The notes below the pieces were generated by a model. It saw only the letters and a program-made list of their open reading frames with translations, ran no database searches and was not told where the DNA came from. Made by a program: the position numbers and the translations under genes. Shown here piece by piece: positions 36,220 through 43,947 of a stretch of DNA of 64,000 nucleotides. This DNA is from Hyphomicrobiales bacterium (GTDB lineage Bacteria > Pseudomonadota > Alphaproteobacteria > Rhizobiales > Rhizobiaceae). Position 1 is the first letter of the stretch; every line of letters starts with the position of its first letter. The stretch spans positions 1-64,000 of the forward strand of contig UBTY01000016.1 of NCBI GenBank assembly GCA_900468535.1. The letters are read 5' to 3'.

Positions 36220-36277
36220 AGTTTGCAACAGCCCGAAACGTCGATGCTTTAAGCGAATTGGTCGTTTCTGGTGAGAA

Positions 36278-36396
36278 GAATTCGGATCTGCGCACTCCTC
36301 CTCCCAGCGCGTTCCGATAGGCTGGCAACACTCCTCCTCCCAGTTGTCAGTCACCTTCACGACGCCTGCCGGATCCTCCCCCGGCAGGCGTTTTGA
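36278..36396 (+). ncRNA. alpha-r14 / cuckoo-type small RNA with anti-Shine-Dalgarno loops
   Basis: Three hairpins in a row present pyrimidine loops. Hairpin 1 (about 36282-36318) has stems TCGGA/TCCGA and GCGC/GCGC around ACTCCTCCTCCCA. Hairpin 2 (36322-36350) pairs CTGGCAAC with GTTGTCAG around the identical 13-base loop. Hairpin 3 is the terminator, with loop ATCCTCCC. CCTCCTCCC is at 36297-36305 and 36333-36341. This is the architecture of the rhizobial alpha-r14 sRNAs (for example NfeR1 of S. meliloti) and of the CCUCCUCCC sRNAs of Rhodobacter, which bind ribosome binding sites. The 5' end is uncertain: either near 36275 or, with the upstream promoter, near 36226. Its neighbours are two DUF1127 genes, as in Rhodobacter. 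Confidence 0.78.
36363..36396 (+). terminator. Rho-independent terminator of the sRNA
   Basis: A perfect 10-bp stem (36363-36372 with 36381-36390, CGCCTGCCGG/CCGGCAGGCG), eight-base loop, then TTTTGATTTTT. It forms the 3' hairpin of the sRNA. Confidence 0.92.
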
Positions 36397-36630
36397 TTTT
36401 TCCGACCTTTATGATTCAACGGCTTATGACGAATGTCCGCGGATAGCGCGCCTGGGTCGCACGTCATGAGAGCGCCGGTGATGCGTCAGACGGCTGCTGA
36501 GGCACTGAGATCGACTGCAAGACCAGATTTTGCCCATTTCTTGACCAAACAGCATCCGAAATGCGGATTTCACAGCGAAAGAATTGCATCGAGCGCATAG
36601 GTGATCTGAATTCTTGTCTGTGGCGCCGTT

Positions 36631-36641
36631 TTGCGGCGCAA
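36631..36641. promoter_or_regulatory. TTGC-N3-GCAA palindrome upstream of the first DUF1127 gene
   Basis: TTGC-GGC-GCAA, 80 bases before the start codon, followed at once by the AT-rich ACATATATTC, where a -10 could lie. CTTGTC at 36613-36618 resembles a -35, but the spacing to a -10 is not ideal. Confidence 0.5.
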
Positions 36642-36721
36642 CATATATTCAGAGCCATCAGATCAAGGCCAGCGCCTGACAATGGCAGCCGGTGAACACG
36701 AAACTTAGGAAGGACTTCAAA

Positions 36722-36865
36722 ATGAACATCGCACGCTCTTTCAACAACTGGCGCAAGTATCGTCAGACGGTCACCGAACTCGGCCGCATGAGCAACCGCG
36801 AACTGCACGATCTCGGCATCGATCGCTCCGACATTCATCGCGTTGCTCGCGACGCTGTCCGCTGA
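36722..36865 (+). CDS. DUF1127 small protein (first copy)
   Basis: A 47-residue, strongly basic protein consisting only of the DUF1127 motif: NIARSFNNWRKYRQT, then TELGRMSNRELHDLGIDRSDI, ending DAVR. A very strong ribosome binding site, AGGAAGGA (36707-36714), lies seven bases before the ATG. Short DUF1127 proteins of Agrobacterium and Rhodobacter affect stress, phosphate and RNA metabolism, the Rhodobacter one (CcaF1) by binding RNA and acting with CCUCCUCCC sRNAs encoded beside it. The sRNA at 36.3 kb is a close upstream neighbour here, separated by its terminator. It has its own terminator 42 bases downstream. Confidence 0.9.
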   Translation: MNIARSFNNWRKYRQTVTELGRMSNRELHDLGIDRSDIHRVARDAVR

Positions 36866-36906
36866 TTTCCAGGCGATCTGCGCCTCCCAGCCGATCGCTT
36901 ACCAAG

Positions 36907-36940
36907 ACGCCCGCTGCCTCTGGCAACGGGCGTTTTCTTT
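36907..36940 (+). terminator. Rho-independent terminator after the first DUF1127 gene
   Basis: ACGCCCG (36907-36913) pairs with CGGGCGT (36927-36933), extended by TGCC/GGCA around a TCT loop, followed by TTTCTTT. Confidence 0.88.
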
Positions 36941-37051
36941 TGTCGATTTCCTATTCGACACGACCTCCTCAGCGCCCTGCTCATTAAATGGATCGAGCCC
37001 GTTTTATGAGCATTCAATGCACAAATGCATGGCAGGCGCCTAATATTTGCA

Positions 37052-37080
37052 CTGCACAATATGCAAGCAAAAGCCTATAT
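37052..37080 (+). promoter_or_regulatory. candidate promoter of the second DUF1127 gene with palindrome
   Basis: CTGCAC (37052-37057), 17 bases, then a perfect CTATAT (37075-37080). TTGC-ACT-GCAC (37047-37057, one mismatch to the recurrent palindrome) overlaps the -35 exactly as in front of the sRNA. The upstream contexts AATATTTGCACTGCAC and AATATTGCACTGCAA are nearly alike, pointing to shared control. Confidence 0.55.
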
Positions 37081-37142
37081 GAATGCCAACCGCTCATACG
37101 GCGATCATGCCGCTGACGACATTCATTCTGAGGAAGAACATC

Positions 37143-37286
37143 ATGAACCCGATCCGCATTGCGAAGAGCTGGCTCAGCTATCGCCGCACGCTCAGCGAAC
37201 TTGGCAGCCTTTCCAACCAGACGCTGTCTGACATCGGCGTAAGCCGCTACGACATCCGCAACATCGCTTCCCGCGCCTTCCGTTAA
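37143..37286 (+). CDS. DUF1127 small protein (second copy)
   Basis: A 47-residue basic protein of the same family and exact length as the copy at 36722: NPIRIAKSWLSYRRTLSELGSLSNQTLSDIGVSRYDI, here broken up as the SYRRTLSELG, LSNQTLSDIG and RYDIRNIA blocks. The two copies share the W-x2-YR-x-T...EL and L-x-DIGI/V-x-R pattern but differ at about half of positions, so they are old paralogues. GAGGAAG precedes the ATG at 37143; an in-frame ATG at 37083 would add 20 residues outside the domain. Own promoter and terminator. Confidence 0.88.
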   Translation: MNPIRIAKSWLSYRRTLSELGSLSNQTLSDIGVSRYDIRNIASRAFR

Positions 37287-37310
37287 TCGCCTGGCGCGCG
37301 AAGCTTCCAA

Positions 37311-37338
37311 AAACGGCGCCATGACGGCGCCGTTTTTG
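37311..37338 (+). terminator. Rho-independent terminator after the second DUF1127 gene
   Basis: An 11-bp perfect stem (AAAACGGCGCC at 37311-37321 with GGCGCCGTTTT at 37327-37337), five-base loop, ending in a T run. Confidence 0.9.
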
Positions 37339-37438
37339 CGTTTTGGGGTTTACGCTGAAACCAGCGAACTGGGCTGGCTGTCGCCCCCACAATCGCGCCT
37401 ACGCTACCAGGGCGCATCGGGGTGGGCGACAGCGCCCA

Positions 37439-38548
37439 TCACCTCCAGATGAACCTATTGGCAATCACAAATTTCCAAACAGTATCGATCGCGATCCCCG
37501 CAAACGTGGCGATGAACACCACATGCCCCAGCCGTTCGTAAGTCAGCGTCGCAGCGGACACATTGGCAACGATCCCAACCGCCGAGACGGTCAAGAACTT
37601 CAGATAGCCCCAGAACTTCCCCCAGCCACGTAGTCGTCGATCCCTGAATGTCAGGCGATTGTTCAGAAGAAAATTGCCGGTGGCTGCCGTCAGCGTTGCG
37701 GCTGTCTGGGCGATGGTGAAGGGAACCAGCAGCGACAAGGCCAGATAGAGGACGGCGAAGTGGACGAATATGCCTGAGCCGCCGACAAGCAGGAACGAGA
37801 TGAGACTGACCGGGACGATGCCGCCCGTCATCTTGCTCAACAGGAAGGTGACGAACTTCCAGATCACATAGCTGTCGAGTTTAGACTGGCCGGCCAGACG
37901 GACGCCGAAATCGAAAGGAATCTCGGCATGCCGCAAAGTCTTGTTGGAATAGAGGATATCCAGAAGCAGCTTGAAGCCCGGGTCTCCAAGACGCGGAGCG
38001 GTCTCGATAAAACTGTCGCGTCTGATCACAAAGAAACCCGTAAGAGGGTCGGTCAGCTTGCGGCCGAGCACCCGGCTGCTTAGCCAATTTCCCAAGTTCG
38101 ACAGCTTCTGCCGGATCGGCGAAAGACCCTCCATCTCCTGATCCCGCTCCAGACGGCGGGCCGCGCTCACGATATCGAGACGGTCGCCTTCGAGCCGTTC
38201 GGCCATCTCATTGATCACAGCCGGATCATGCTGGCCATCCACGTCCATGACGCAGAGAAGCTCCCCTCTCGCAGAGAGGAGACCCTGAATGCTGGATTTG
38301 GCAAGACCACGGTCGCTCAATCGCGTAATCGAGCGGATGCGGAGATCTTCCATGGAGCAGTCGAATGCCTTTTGGCCGGTGCCGTCAGGCGAATTGTCGT
38401 CGACAAAGATAATCTCCCAATCGAACTGCCCCAGAACTTCTTTCGCTCGCTCAATGAACGGGACAATATTGTCCGATTCATTGTAAGTCGGCGCGACGAT
38501 CGACAGTTTCCTAGGCGACAAATGTAGCTCCAGCGCGATTCTTTTCAT
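37439..38548 (-). CDS. GT2 glycosyltransferase fused to a GtrA-like membrane domain
   Basis: A 369-residue fusion. Residues 14-235 are a dolichol-phosphate-mannose-synthase-like GT2 domain with SIVAPTYNESDN, FVDDNSPDGT and MDVDGQHDP (metal-binding acidic motif). Residues about 240-369 form four membrane segments of the GtrA family (FLLVGGSGIFVHFAVLY, NFLLNNRLTFRDRR, NRFIWR). Such proteins make undecaprenyl- or polyprenyl-phosphate sugars and may flip them for periplasmic glycosylation. It is monocistronic, convergent with the DUF1127 gene. The acceptor glycan, LPS or EPS, is not shown by the context. Confidence 0.87.
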   Translation of the reverse strand: MKRIALELHLSPRKLSIVAPTYNESDNIVPFIERAKEVLGQFDWEIIFVDDNSPDGTGQKAFDCSMEDLRIRSITRLSDRGLAKSSIQGLLSARGELLCVMDVDGQHDPAVINEMAERLEGDRLDIVSAARRLERDQEMEGLSPIRQKLSNLGNWLSSRVLGRKLTDPLTGFFVIRRDSFIETAPRLGDPGFKLLLDILYSNKTLRHAEIPFDFGVRLAGQSKLDSYVIWKFVTFLLSKMTGGIVPVSLISFLLVGGSGIFVHFAVLYLALSLLVPFTIAQTAATLTAATGNFLLNNRLTFRDRRLRGWGKFWGYLKFLTVSAVGIVANVSAATLTYERLGHVVFIATFAGIAIDTVWKFVIANRFIWR

Positions 38549-38792
38549 GCCCCAATAGAGTTACTAGTATTACAAGCAACTGGCCTGTCAAAGGCAGGTC
38601 GCAGTTCGTACAGAATTTCCGCCTGACGCGTAGTGCCTCTCAGATGCGCGTCTCCTTCACCCCAGAATGGCGGCCATATTTTCTCGAGTTGTTTCTGCCG
38701 GCCGGATCGGTTCGAAACGAACAGCGAGGACATTGCCAACGCACAGCAATTCTCCGGTTTTCAGTCACAGCCTCTCATGGTAATCAGCCGCC

Positions 38793-40229
38793 ATGACCAA
38801 GACCTCTCCCTACTCTCCCATTCACGTTATCGGCGGCGGCCTCGCCGGCTCGGAAGCGGCATGGCAAATCGCCAACGCGGGCGTTCCTGTTGTCCTGCAT
38901 GAAATGCGCGGCGTACGCGGCACGGATGCCCACAAGACCGATGGATTGGCCGAGCTTGTCTGCTCGAACTCCTTCCGATCGGACGATGCCACCAGCAATG
39001 CCGTCGGCGTCATTCACGCTGAAATGCGCATGGCGGGATCGCTCATCATGGCCTGCGCCGACAAGCACCAGGTTCCAGCCGGTGGCGCCCTGGCAGTCGA
39101 TCGCGACGGCTTTTCCGAAGCGGTTACCAACGCGATCCACAACCATCCGTCGATCACCGTAGTCAGGGAAGAGGTCGAGGGGCTTCCCCCTAAAGAGTGG
39201 GATCTTGCGATTGTTGCGACCGGGCCGCTGACGGCCCCTTCCCTTGCAAGCGCCATTCAGGCCGAAACCGGCGCGGATGCGCTGGCCTTCTTCGATGCCA
39301 TCGCACCGATCGTCTATCGTGACAGTATCGACATGGATATCTGCTGGTACCAGTCGCGCTATGACAAGGTCGGCCCTGGCGGGACCGGCAAGGACTACAT
39401 CAACTGCCCGCTGGATGAAGCGCAGTACAACGCCTTCGTGGATGCACTGATCGCCGGCGATACGGTCGGCTTCAAGGAATGGGAAGGCACTCCCTATTTC
39501 GACGGCTGCCTCCCGATCGAGGTAATGGCGGAACGCGGACGTGAGACATTGCGCCACGGTCCGATGAAGCCGATGGGCTTGACGAATGCACACAATCCCA
39601 CCGTCAAGGCTTATGCCGTCGTCCAACTGCGGCAGGACAACGCGCTCGGAAGCCTCTACAACATGGTCGGCTTCCAGACGAAGCTGAAGTATGGCGCGCA
39701 GGCGGATATCTTCCGCATGATTCCCGGTTTGGGTAACGCCGAGTTCGCGCGCCTCGGCGGGCTTCACCGCAATACCTACATCAACTCGCCGACGCTGCTC
39801 GATTCCTCGCTGACGCTGAAGTCTCGGCCGGGCCTGCGTTTCGCCGGCCAGATCACCGGTTGCGAAGGTTATGTCGAGAGCGCCAGCATCGGTCTGCTTG
39901 CCGGCCGCTTCGCCGCGGCCGAGCGCAAGGGCGAGGCTGTATCCCCGCCGCCGGCAACGACGGCGCTCGGCTCCTTGCTCGGCCACATCACCGGTGGCCA
40001 TCTCGTCACCGACGAAGAGCCCGGCAAGCGCTCCTTCCAGCCGATGAACATCAACTTCGGTCTCTTCCCGGAGCTGGAGCCCGGCTCCATCGTCAAGCCG
40101 GAAGGCGTGAAACGCTTCCGCGGCAAGGACAAGACCATCATGAAACGGCAGCTGATCGCCAAGCGCGCGCTTTCTGCCTGCGCCGAATGGCTAGGCCAGC
40201 CATTGTCGCTGCCGGAAACAGCAGCTTAG
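38793..40229 (+). CDS. trmFO: methylenetetrahydrofolate-tRNA-(uracil-5-)-methyltransferase TrmFO
   Basis: Folate/FAD-dependent enzyme that makes ribothymidine at position 54 of tRNAs, 478 residues. The N-terminal FAD site [21 protein letters not shown], and [41 protein letters not shown] and [18 protein letters not shown] are all family hallmarks. The conserved cysteine in the NCPL stretch is one of the catalytic thiols. Start at ATG 38793 with a weak ribosome binding site. It converges on the dioxygenase-rhodanese gene, 21 bases between. Confidence 0.96.
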   Translation: MTKTSPYSPIHVIGGGLAGSEAAWQIANAGVPVVLHEMRGVRGTDAHKTDGLAELVCSNSFRSDDATSNAVGVIHAEMRMAGSLIMACADKHQVPAGGALAVDRDGFSEAVTNAIHNHPSITVVREEVEGLPPKEWDLAIVATGPLTAPSLASAIQAETGADALAFFDAIAPIVYRDSIDMDICWYQSRYDKVGPGGTGKDYINCPLDEAQYNAFVDALIAGDTVGFKEWEGTPYFDGCLPIEVMAERGRETLRHGPMKPMGLTNAHNPTVKAYAVVQLRQDNALGSLYNMVGFQTKLKYGAQADIFRMIPGLGNAEFARLGGLHRNTYINSPTLLDSSLTLKSRPGLRFAGQITGCEGYVESASIGLLAGRFAAAERKGEAVSPPPATTALGSLLGHITGGHLVTDEEPGKRSFQPMNINFGLFPELEPGSIVKPEGVKRFRGKDKTIMKRQLIAKRALSACAEWLGQPLSLPETAA

Positions 40230-40250
40230 GCCGGCTCCCTGCTCGCGGTA

Positions 40251-41288
40251 TCACTGCGCGAGCAGGCCACCTGCCTTTTTCCACGCATCGATCCCGCCGT
40301 GGATGTGGGATGCTGTCGCAAGACCTGCGTCATGCGCAGCTTCCACCGCCATTGCCGATCGCTCGCCGAAAGCGCAGTAGAAGATCAGCCTCTTGCCCGT
40401 GGACGCAGCCAGCTCATGCAGCATGCCTCCCTGTCCAATCGCATCTTCGAGCGTCTGATACGGCACATGAAATGATCCCGGAATGATGCCGTTCCGGTGC
40501 CGCTCCTCGCTTTCGCGCAGGTCAACCAGCGCAATATCGGGCCGTCGTGAAAGATCGAAGGCTTCCTGTGCCGTCACCGTCCAACCGTGGCGCCGCACCT
40601 CGTTCTGATCAAAGCCGACATGCATGTTCGCCGGCACCGCGACGTCCATCATCTTCGGGTTGGCGAGCTTCAGATTGTTCATCATGTCGGCGTACTCGTC
40701 AACCGACCGCACTTGCAGTCGAGGATTGAACGCCCGCTCCTCGCCGATCGTGGAAACCGTGTCGCCCTTGTAGTCGTGAGCCGGATAAACCAGCGTCGTA
40801 TCCGGCAGCTTCAGCAGTCGACCAAAGATCGATTCGAACTGGGCGCGAGGGTCGCCGTTCTGGAAGTCGGTGCGGCCTGTCCCGCGAATAAGCAATGTGT
40901 CTCCGGTAAAGACCCGATCCGGCAGTATGAAACTATAGGAATCGTCCGTATGGCCGGGCGTGTAGATGACGTCGAGCGACAATCCTTCAATCGTCAGCTT
41001 GTCGTTATCAGTCAGCCGCATCGAAACGACGTCGGCTTTCGTCTGCTCCCCCATGACGGTTATGCAATGTGTCTTGTCACGCAGCGCACCGAGACCGGTA
41101 ACGTGGTCTGCATGCAAATGCGTGTCCACGGCCTTCACGAGCCGCAGATCGAGCTCGTGAACAAGCCGCAGATAGTGATCGACCTTCTCGAGAACCGGAT
41201 CGATAATCAACGCCTCACCGCCGCGCCGGCTGGCCAGCAAGTAGGAATAGGTGCTCGACGCCGGGTCGAAAAGCTGACGGAAAATCAT
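40251..41288 (-). CDS. persulfide dioxygenase-rhodanese fusion
   Basis: A 345-residue two-domain enzyme. Residues 1-225 are an ETHE1-like metallo-beta-lactamase fold with the iron-binding THLHADHVTG (His57, His59, Asp61, His62) and GHTDDSYSF, which oxidises glutathione persulfide to sulfite. Residues about 245-345 are a rhodanese domain with the active-site loop YCAFGERSA (catalytic Cys). The fusion links sulfide/persulfide oxidation with thiosulfate formation. It lies 46 bases downstream of a 1-Cys peroxiredoxin gene and is likely cotranscribed, together a thiol/peroxide detoxification unit. Confidence 0.88.
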   Translation of the reverse strand: MIFRQLFDPASSTYSYLLASRRGGEALIIDPVLEKVDHYLRLVHELDLRLVKAVDTHLHADHVTGLGALRDKTHCITVMGEQTKADVVSMRLTDNDKLTIEGLSLDVIYTPGHTDDSYSFILPDRVFTGDTLLIRGTGRTDFQNGDPRAQFESIFGRLLKLPDTTLVYPAHDYKGDTVSTIGEERAFNPRLQVRSVDEYADMMNNLKLANPKMMDVAVPANMHVGFDQNEVRRHGWTVTAQEAFDLSRRPDIALVDLRESEERHRNGIIPGSFHVPYQTLEDAIGQGGMLHELAASTGKRLIFYCAFGERSAMAVEAAHDAGLATASHIHGGIDAWKKAGGLLAQ

Positions 41289-41334
41289 CCCTCGCCTCCT
41301 GCTTTCGACGACATGACGCTATGCGAATGCGGCG

Positions 41335-41997
41335 TTATCCGTGCGGCTGAGGCACTATTCGGATGTATGGCTTCGGTGCTGACCAGCCTTGCGGATACTG
41401 CTTCTTGGCCTCGTCGTCGGAAACCGATCCGGCGATGAAGACATCGTCTCCGCTCTTCCAGTTCACCGGCGTCGCGACCTTGTGCTTTGCCGTCAGCTGC
41501 AATGAATCGATGACCCGGAGTACCTCATCGAAATTGCGGCCTGTGGTCATCGGATAGACGAGAACGAGTTTGATCTTCTTGTCGGGCCCAATGACAAAAA
41601 CATTCCGCACGGTCTGGTTGTCAGCGGCGCTGCGCGTGGCAGGGTCGCCGGAAACCAGCGCCGGCAGCATGTTGTAGCGTTTGGAAACAGCGAAGTCGAT
41701 ATCCGCGATCATGGGAAAATTGGGCCGGACGCCCTGTGTTTCCTCGATATCCTTCATCCATCCCGCATGCCTTTCCATCGGATCGACGGAAAGGCCGATG
41801 ATCTTGACGCCGCGCCGATCGAACTCTGGCTTTATCTTCGCCATGTAGCCGAGTTCCGTGGTGCAAACCGGCGTGAAATCCTTCGGATGGGAAAAGAGAA
41901 CGGCCCAGGAATTGCCGATCCATTCGTGAAAACGGATCATCCCCTGTGTGGTCTGAGCTTCGAAATCCGGGGCAACATCATTGATCGAGAGAACCAT
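41335..41997 (-). CDS. 1-Cys peroxiredoxin (Prx6 type)
   Basis: Cytoplasmic peroxidase of 220 residues that reduces H2O2 or organic hydroperoxides. The peroxidatic cysteine is Cys45 in SHPKDFTPVCTTEL. The long C-terminal domain (YPMTTGRNFDEVLRVIDSLQ, NWKSGDDVFI) is characteristic of the Prx6 group. I chose the second of two adjacent ATGs (41997), six bases after GGAGG; the first ATG at 42000 is only three bases from it. It is the first gene of a probable pair with the persulfide dioxygenase-rhodanese. Confidence 0.93.
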   Translation of the reverse strand: MVLSINDVAPDFEAQTTQGMIRFHEWIGNSWAVLFSHPKDFTPVCTTELGYMAKIKPEFDRRGVKIIGLSVDPMERHAGWMKDIEETQGVRPNFPMIADIDFAVSKRYNMLPALVSGDPATRSAADNQTVRNVFVIGPDKKIKLVLVYPMTTGRNFDEVLRVIDSLQLTAKHKVATPVNWKSGDDVFIAGSVSDDEAKKQYPQGWSAPKPYIRIVPQPHG

Positions 41998-42166
41998 CAT
42001 GCACCTCCCTTGCGCTGTTAAACAGGCCTCCAACATTTACCGAATAGGCAAATCTTGCGCCTATTTCCTGCGAGAGGCAACGTAAAAGCTCGACTTTGGC
42101 AGCTGTGCCAATTGCTGCCCGGGCTTGGGTGGTAGTCGGTCTACCGAAGCGAGCGCAGTTCAGATT

Positions 42167-42631
42167 TCAATGATGGTTGGCTGCCGACGAACTGTCTGCG
42201 AGATGCTTGTCGGGATCGGCCACATAGTTTCCGAGAAGCCAGAGCGACACTTCCGAGGCTTCCTTCGGTGAAGAGAATTCGAATGTCCCGCTATGATGCG
42301 GCGCATCGAGAAACTGGACGTTGAGCCCCCTTCCCGTCTCTGAACTCAACACGCGGACACGCCCCGGTTCGATCAGATGGCAGGAAAAGTGGCGCTGCAT
42401 GTTCCTCATGAAGCCCGCCTTGTTGTCGTGCAACCGCACGAAAACCGCCTGGCCGTCTGCCGTGGCCTGGAGCTGGCGTATCGCCTCGTTCGGAAAGGCA
42501 CGGTTGAACTCGATAATCGCAAGGCCGGTATCGTGCAGACCATCCTCTTCGTTCTGCGACGCCATACGCGTGGCGATGAAGGCGACCAGAATGACGAGCG
42601 CGAAGATAACGCTCCAGACGATAATGCTCAC
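42167..42631 (-). CDS. conserved small membrane-anchored protein of unknown function
   Basis: A 154-residue protein with one N-terminal membrane segment (about 3-22) and a soluble domain: GLAIIEFNRAFPNEAIRQLQATADGQAVFVRLHDNKAG, abridged here to IIEFNRAFP, and FVRLHDNKAGFMRNM as recognisable runs. A C-terminal DSSSAANHH tail is polar. I do not recognise the family. It follows the next gene upstream by 71 bases in the same direction, so it may be the last gene of the secDF-NDUFAF3-NDUFAF6-like run. Confidence 0.7.
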   Translation of the reverse strand: MSIIVWSVIFALVILVAFIATRMASQNEEDGLHDTGLAIIEFNRAFPNEAIRQLQATADGQAVFVRLHDNKAGFMRNMQRHFSCHLIEPGRVRVLSSETGRGLNVQFLDAPHHSGTFEFSSPKEASEVSLWLLGNYVADPDKHLADSSSAANHH

Positions 42632-42702
42632 GCCGCTCTCCGTTCGAGACTACCAGACAACATGCTTCTAATGTACGAGACTTGCGCGAGTTTGAACATT
42701 CG

Positions 42703-43554
42703 TCAGATTTTCTTGCGCATCAAGGCCAGCGTCATACGGATCTGGCGGCGCCACTGCGGTTGTTGCGGCGAGCGCGCCAGGATCGCAGCGCCGGATTTCT
42801 GTGCCCGCGCCAGCACATGCTCGGCCAGCGACGCAGGCAGGAACGCGGGGAAGACAGCGGCGGGGATGTCGACATTTCGCGCCTTGGCGAGATGATCGCG
42901 GCCGAGGCCCGCGAAAGCCTCGATCGCGGCCGATATCCGGTTCTTGTCCTCGCCCGCGAGGAAGGCATCGCGGTCGAGCCCGGTCGCGGAGAGGATCTCG
43001 AGCGGTATGTAGACTTGGCCACGGTGACGGTGCAGCGGCATCAGCAGAAGCAATCCCGCGATCGCCTGGGCAACGCCGGCATGTCCGGCAGCTTCGGCGG
43101 AACGCGCCGCATCTTCGGGAGCCAGCACGATGCTCGTCAACTGGATCAGGGCCGATGCGGTTTCGCCGGCGTATCCCTCGAGAGAGCTTCTCGTCTCCAT
43201 GGGGTCGTCGTAGAGATCGAAAATGCGAGCATCGATCATATCAAGCAATGTCTGGCGCGGCAGGCGATGGTCATCGACACTGGCCAGTAGTGCAGATGCG
43301 ACAGGATTGGCCTCCGTCGACCCATGCGCATTGCCCTGTAGCAGATCTCGCCAGTACTGCATGCGAACCTCGCCTGGGAGCGGCTCGTGAACGAGGTCGC
43401 GAATACGGGCAAGTTCAGCGTTGAAGGCATAGAGCGCGGCGATTGCGCCTCGTCTGTCTTCTGGAGAAAGCAGGCAGGCAAGGTAGCGGTCGCGGTCCAT
43501 GTCGCGCAGCATCGCCAGGCAGATGTCCTGGTTCGTCATCGATTGATCAGCCAT
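42703..43554 (-). CDS. squalene/phytoene synthase-fold protein lacking catalytic motifs (NDUFAF6-like)
   Basis: A 283-residue all-helical protein of the squalene/phytoene synthase family (PF00494): FNAELARIRDLVHEP, QYWRDLL and a GQVYIPLEIL segment place it there. Both Asp-rich Mg/diphosphate-binding motifs of true synthases are missing: the region equivalent to NxLRDxxED reads AIAGLLLLMPLHRHRG. Loss of these residues is the hallmark of NDUFAF6, a mitochondrial complex I assembly factor. The next upstream gene is an Mth938 protein, the NDUFAF3 family. Together they suggest a complex I assembly function, not isoprenoid synthesis. Confidence 0.8.
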   Translation of the reverse strand: MADQSMTNQDICLAMLRDMDRDRYLACLLSPEDRRGAIAALYAFNAELARIRDLVHEPLPGEVRMQYWRDLLQGNAHGSTEANPVASALLASVDDHRLPRQTLLDMIDARIFDLYDDPMETRSSLEGYAGETASALIQLTSIVLAPEDAARSAEAAGHAGVAQAIAGLLLLMPLHRHRGQVYIPLEILSATGLDRDAFLAGEDKNRISAAIEAFAGLGRDHLAKARNVDIPAAVFPAFLPASLAEHVLARAQKSGAAILARSPQQPQWRRQIRMTLALMRKKI

Positions 43555-43556
43555 CG

Positions 43557-43943
43557 TCAGACTGCGATCAAAGCGGCAGCGACTGCGCGCGATTCCATCA
43601 GCATGATGTTGAAAGTGCGCACAGCGGCGCCGGTATTCATCGGATCCGATGAAATGCCCGCCGCTTTCAGGGCTGCCTTCAAGTCCGCCGGGATCGGACG
43701 CATGTCCACGCCGGTTCCAACAAGCAGGAACTCGATCTCAGCTGCCTCATCTATGACGCGCTGAAGATTTTCGATCGACAGCGGTTTGGTCGCATCCATG
43801 TCCCAGCCGTGGATACCGGAAGGAAGACAAAGGATGGAGCCGCGATGCGACATGTCGGCGAAACGAAAGCCGCCATTCCCGTAAGTATCGATCGGCGCGC
43901 GCCCGGGAAAATGCGCTTCGCGTATCTCTATGCCTCTGGCCAT
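43557..43943 (-). CDS. Mth938-like domain protein (NDUFAF3-like)
   Basis: A 128-residue protein of the DUF498/Mth938 family (PF04430): DTYGNGGFRFADMSHRGSI, LLVGTGVDMRPI and a late NTGAAVRTFNIML stretch are characteristic. Human NDUFAF3 belongs to this family and takes part in early assembly of respiratory complex I; its bacterial homologue sits next to secDF in many alphaproteobacteria, as here. It lies four bases after secDF and two bases before the NDUFAF6-like gene, so the three are one transcription unit. Confidence 0.88.
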   Translation of the reverse strand: MARGIEIREAHFPGRAPIDTYGNGGFRFADMSHRGSILCLPSGIHGWDMDATKPLSIENLQRVIDEAAEIEFLLVGTGVDMRPIPADLKAALKAAGISSDPMNTGAAVRTFNIMLMESRAVAAALIAV

Positions 43944-43947
43944 ATGC

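Noticed and set aside
36155..36274. A 39-residue frame upstream of the sRNA.
   Set aside because: GGAG is only two bases from the ATG and the frame covers the palindrome and the promoter-like boxes.
42703..43554. Annotation as an active squalene or phytoene synthase.
   Set aside because: Both Asp-rich substrate-binding motifs are absent and there are no isoprenoid genes around it.
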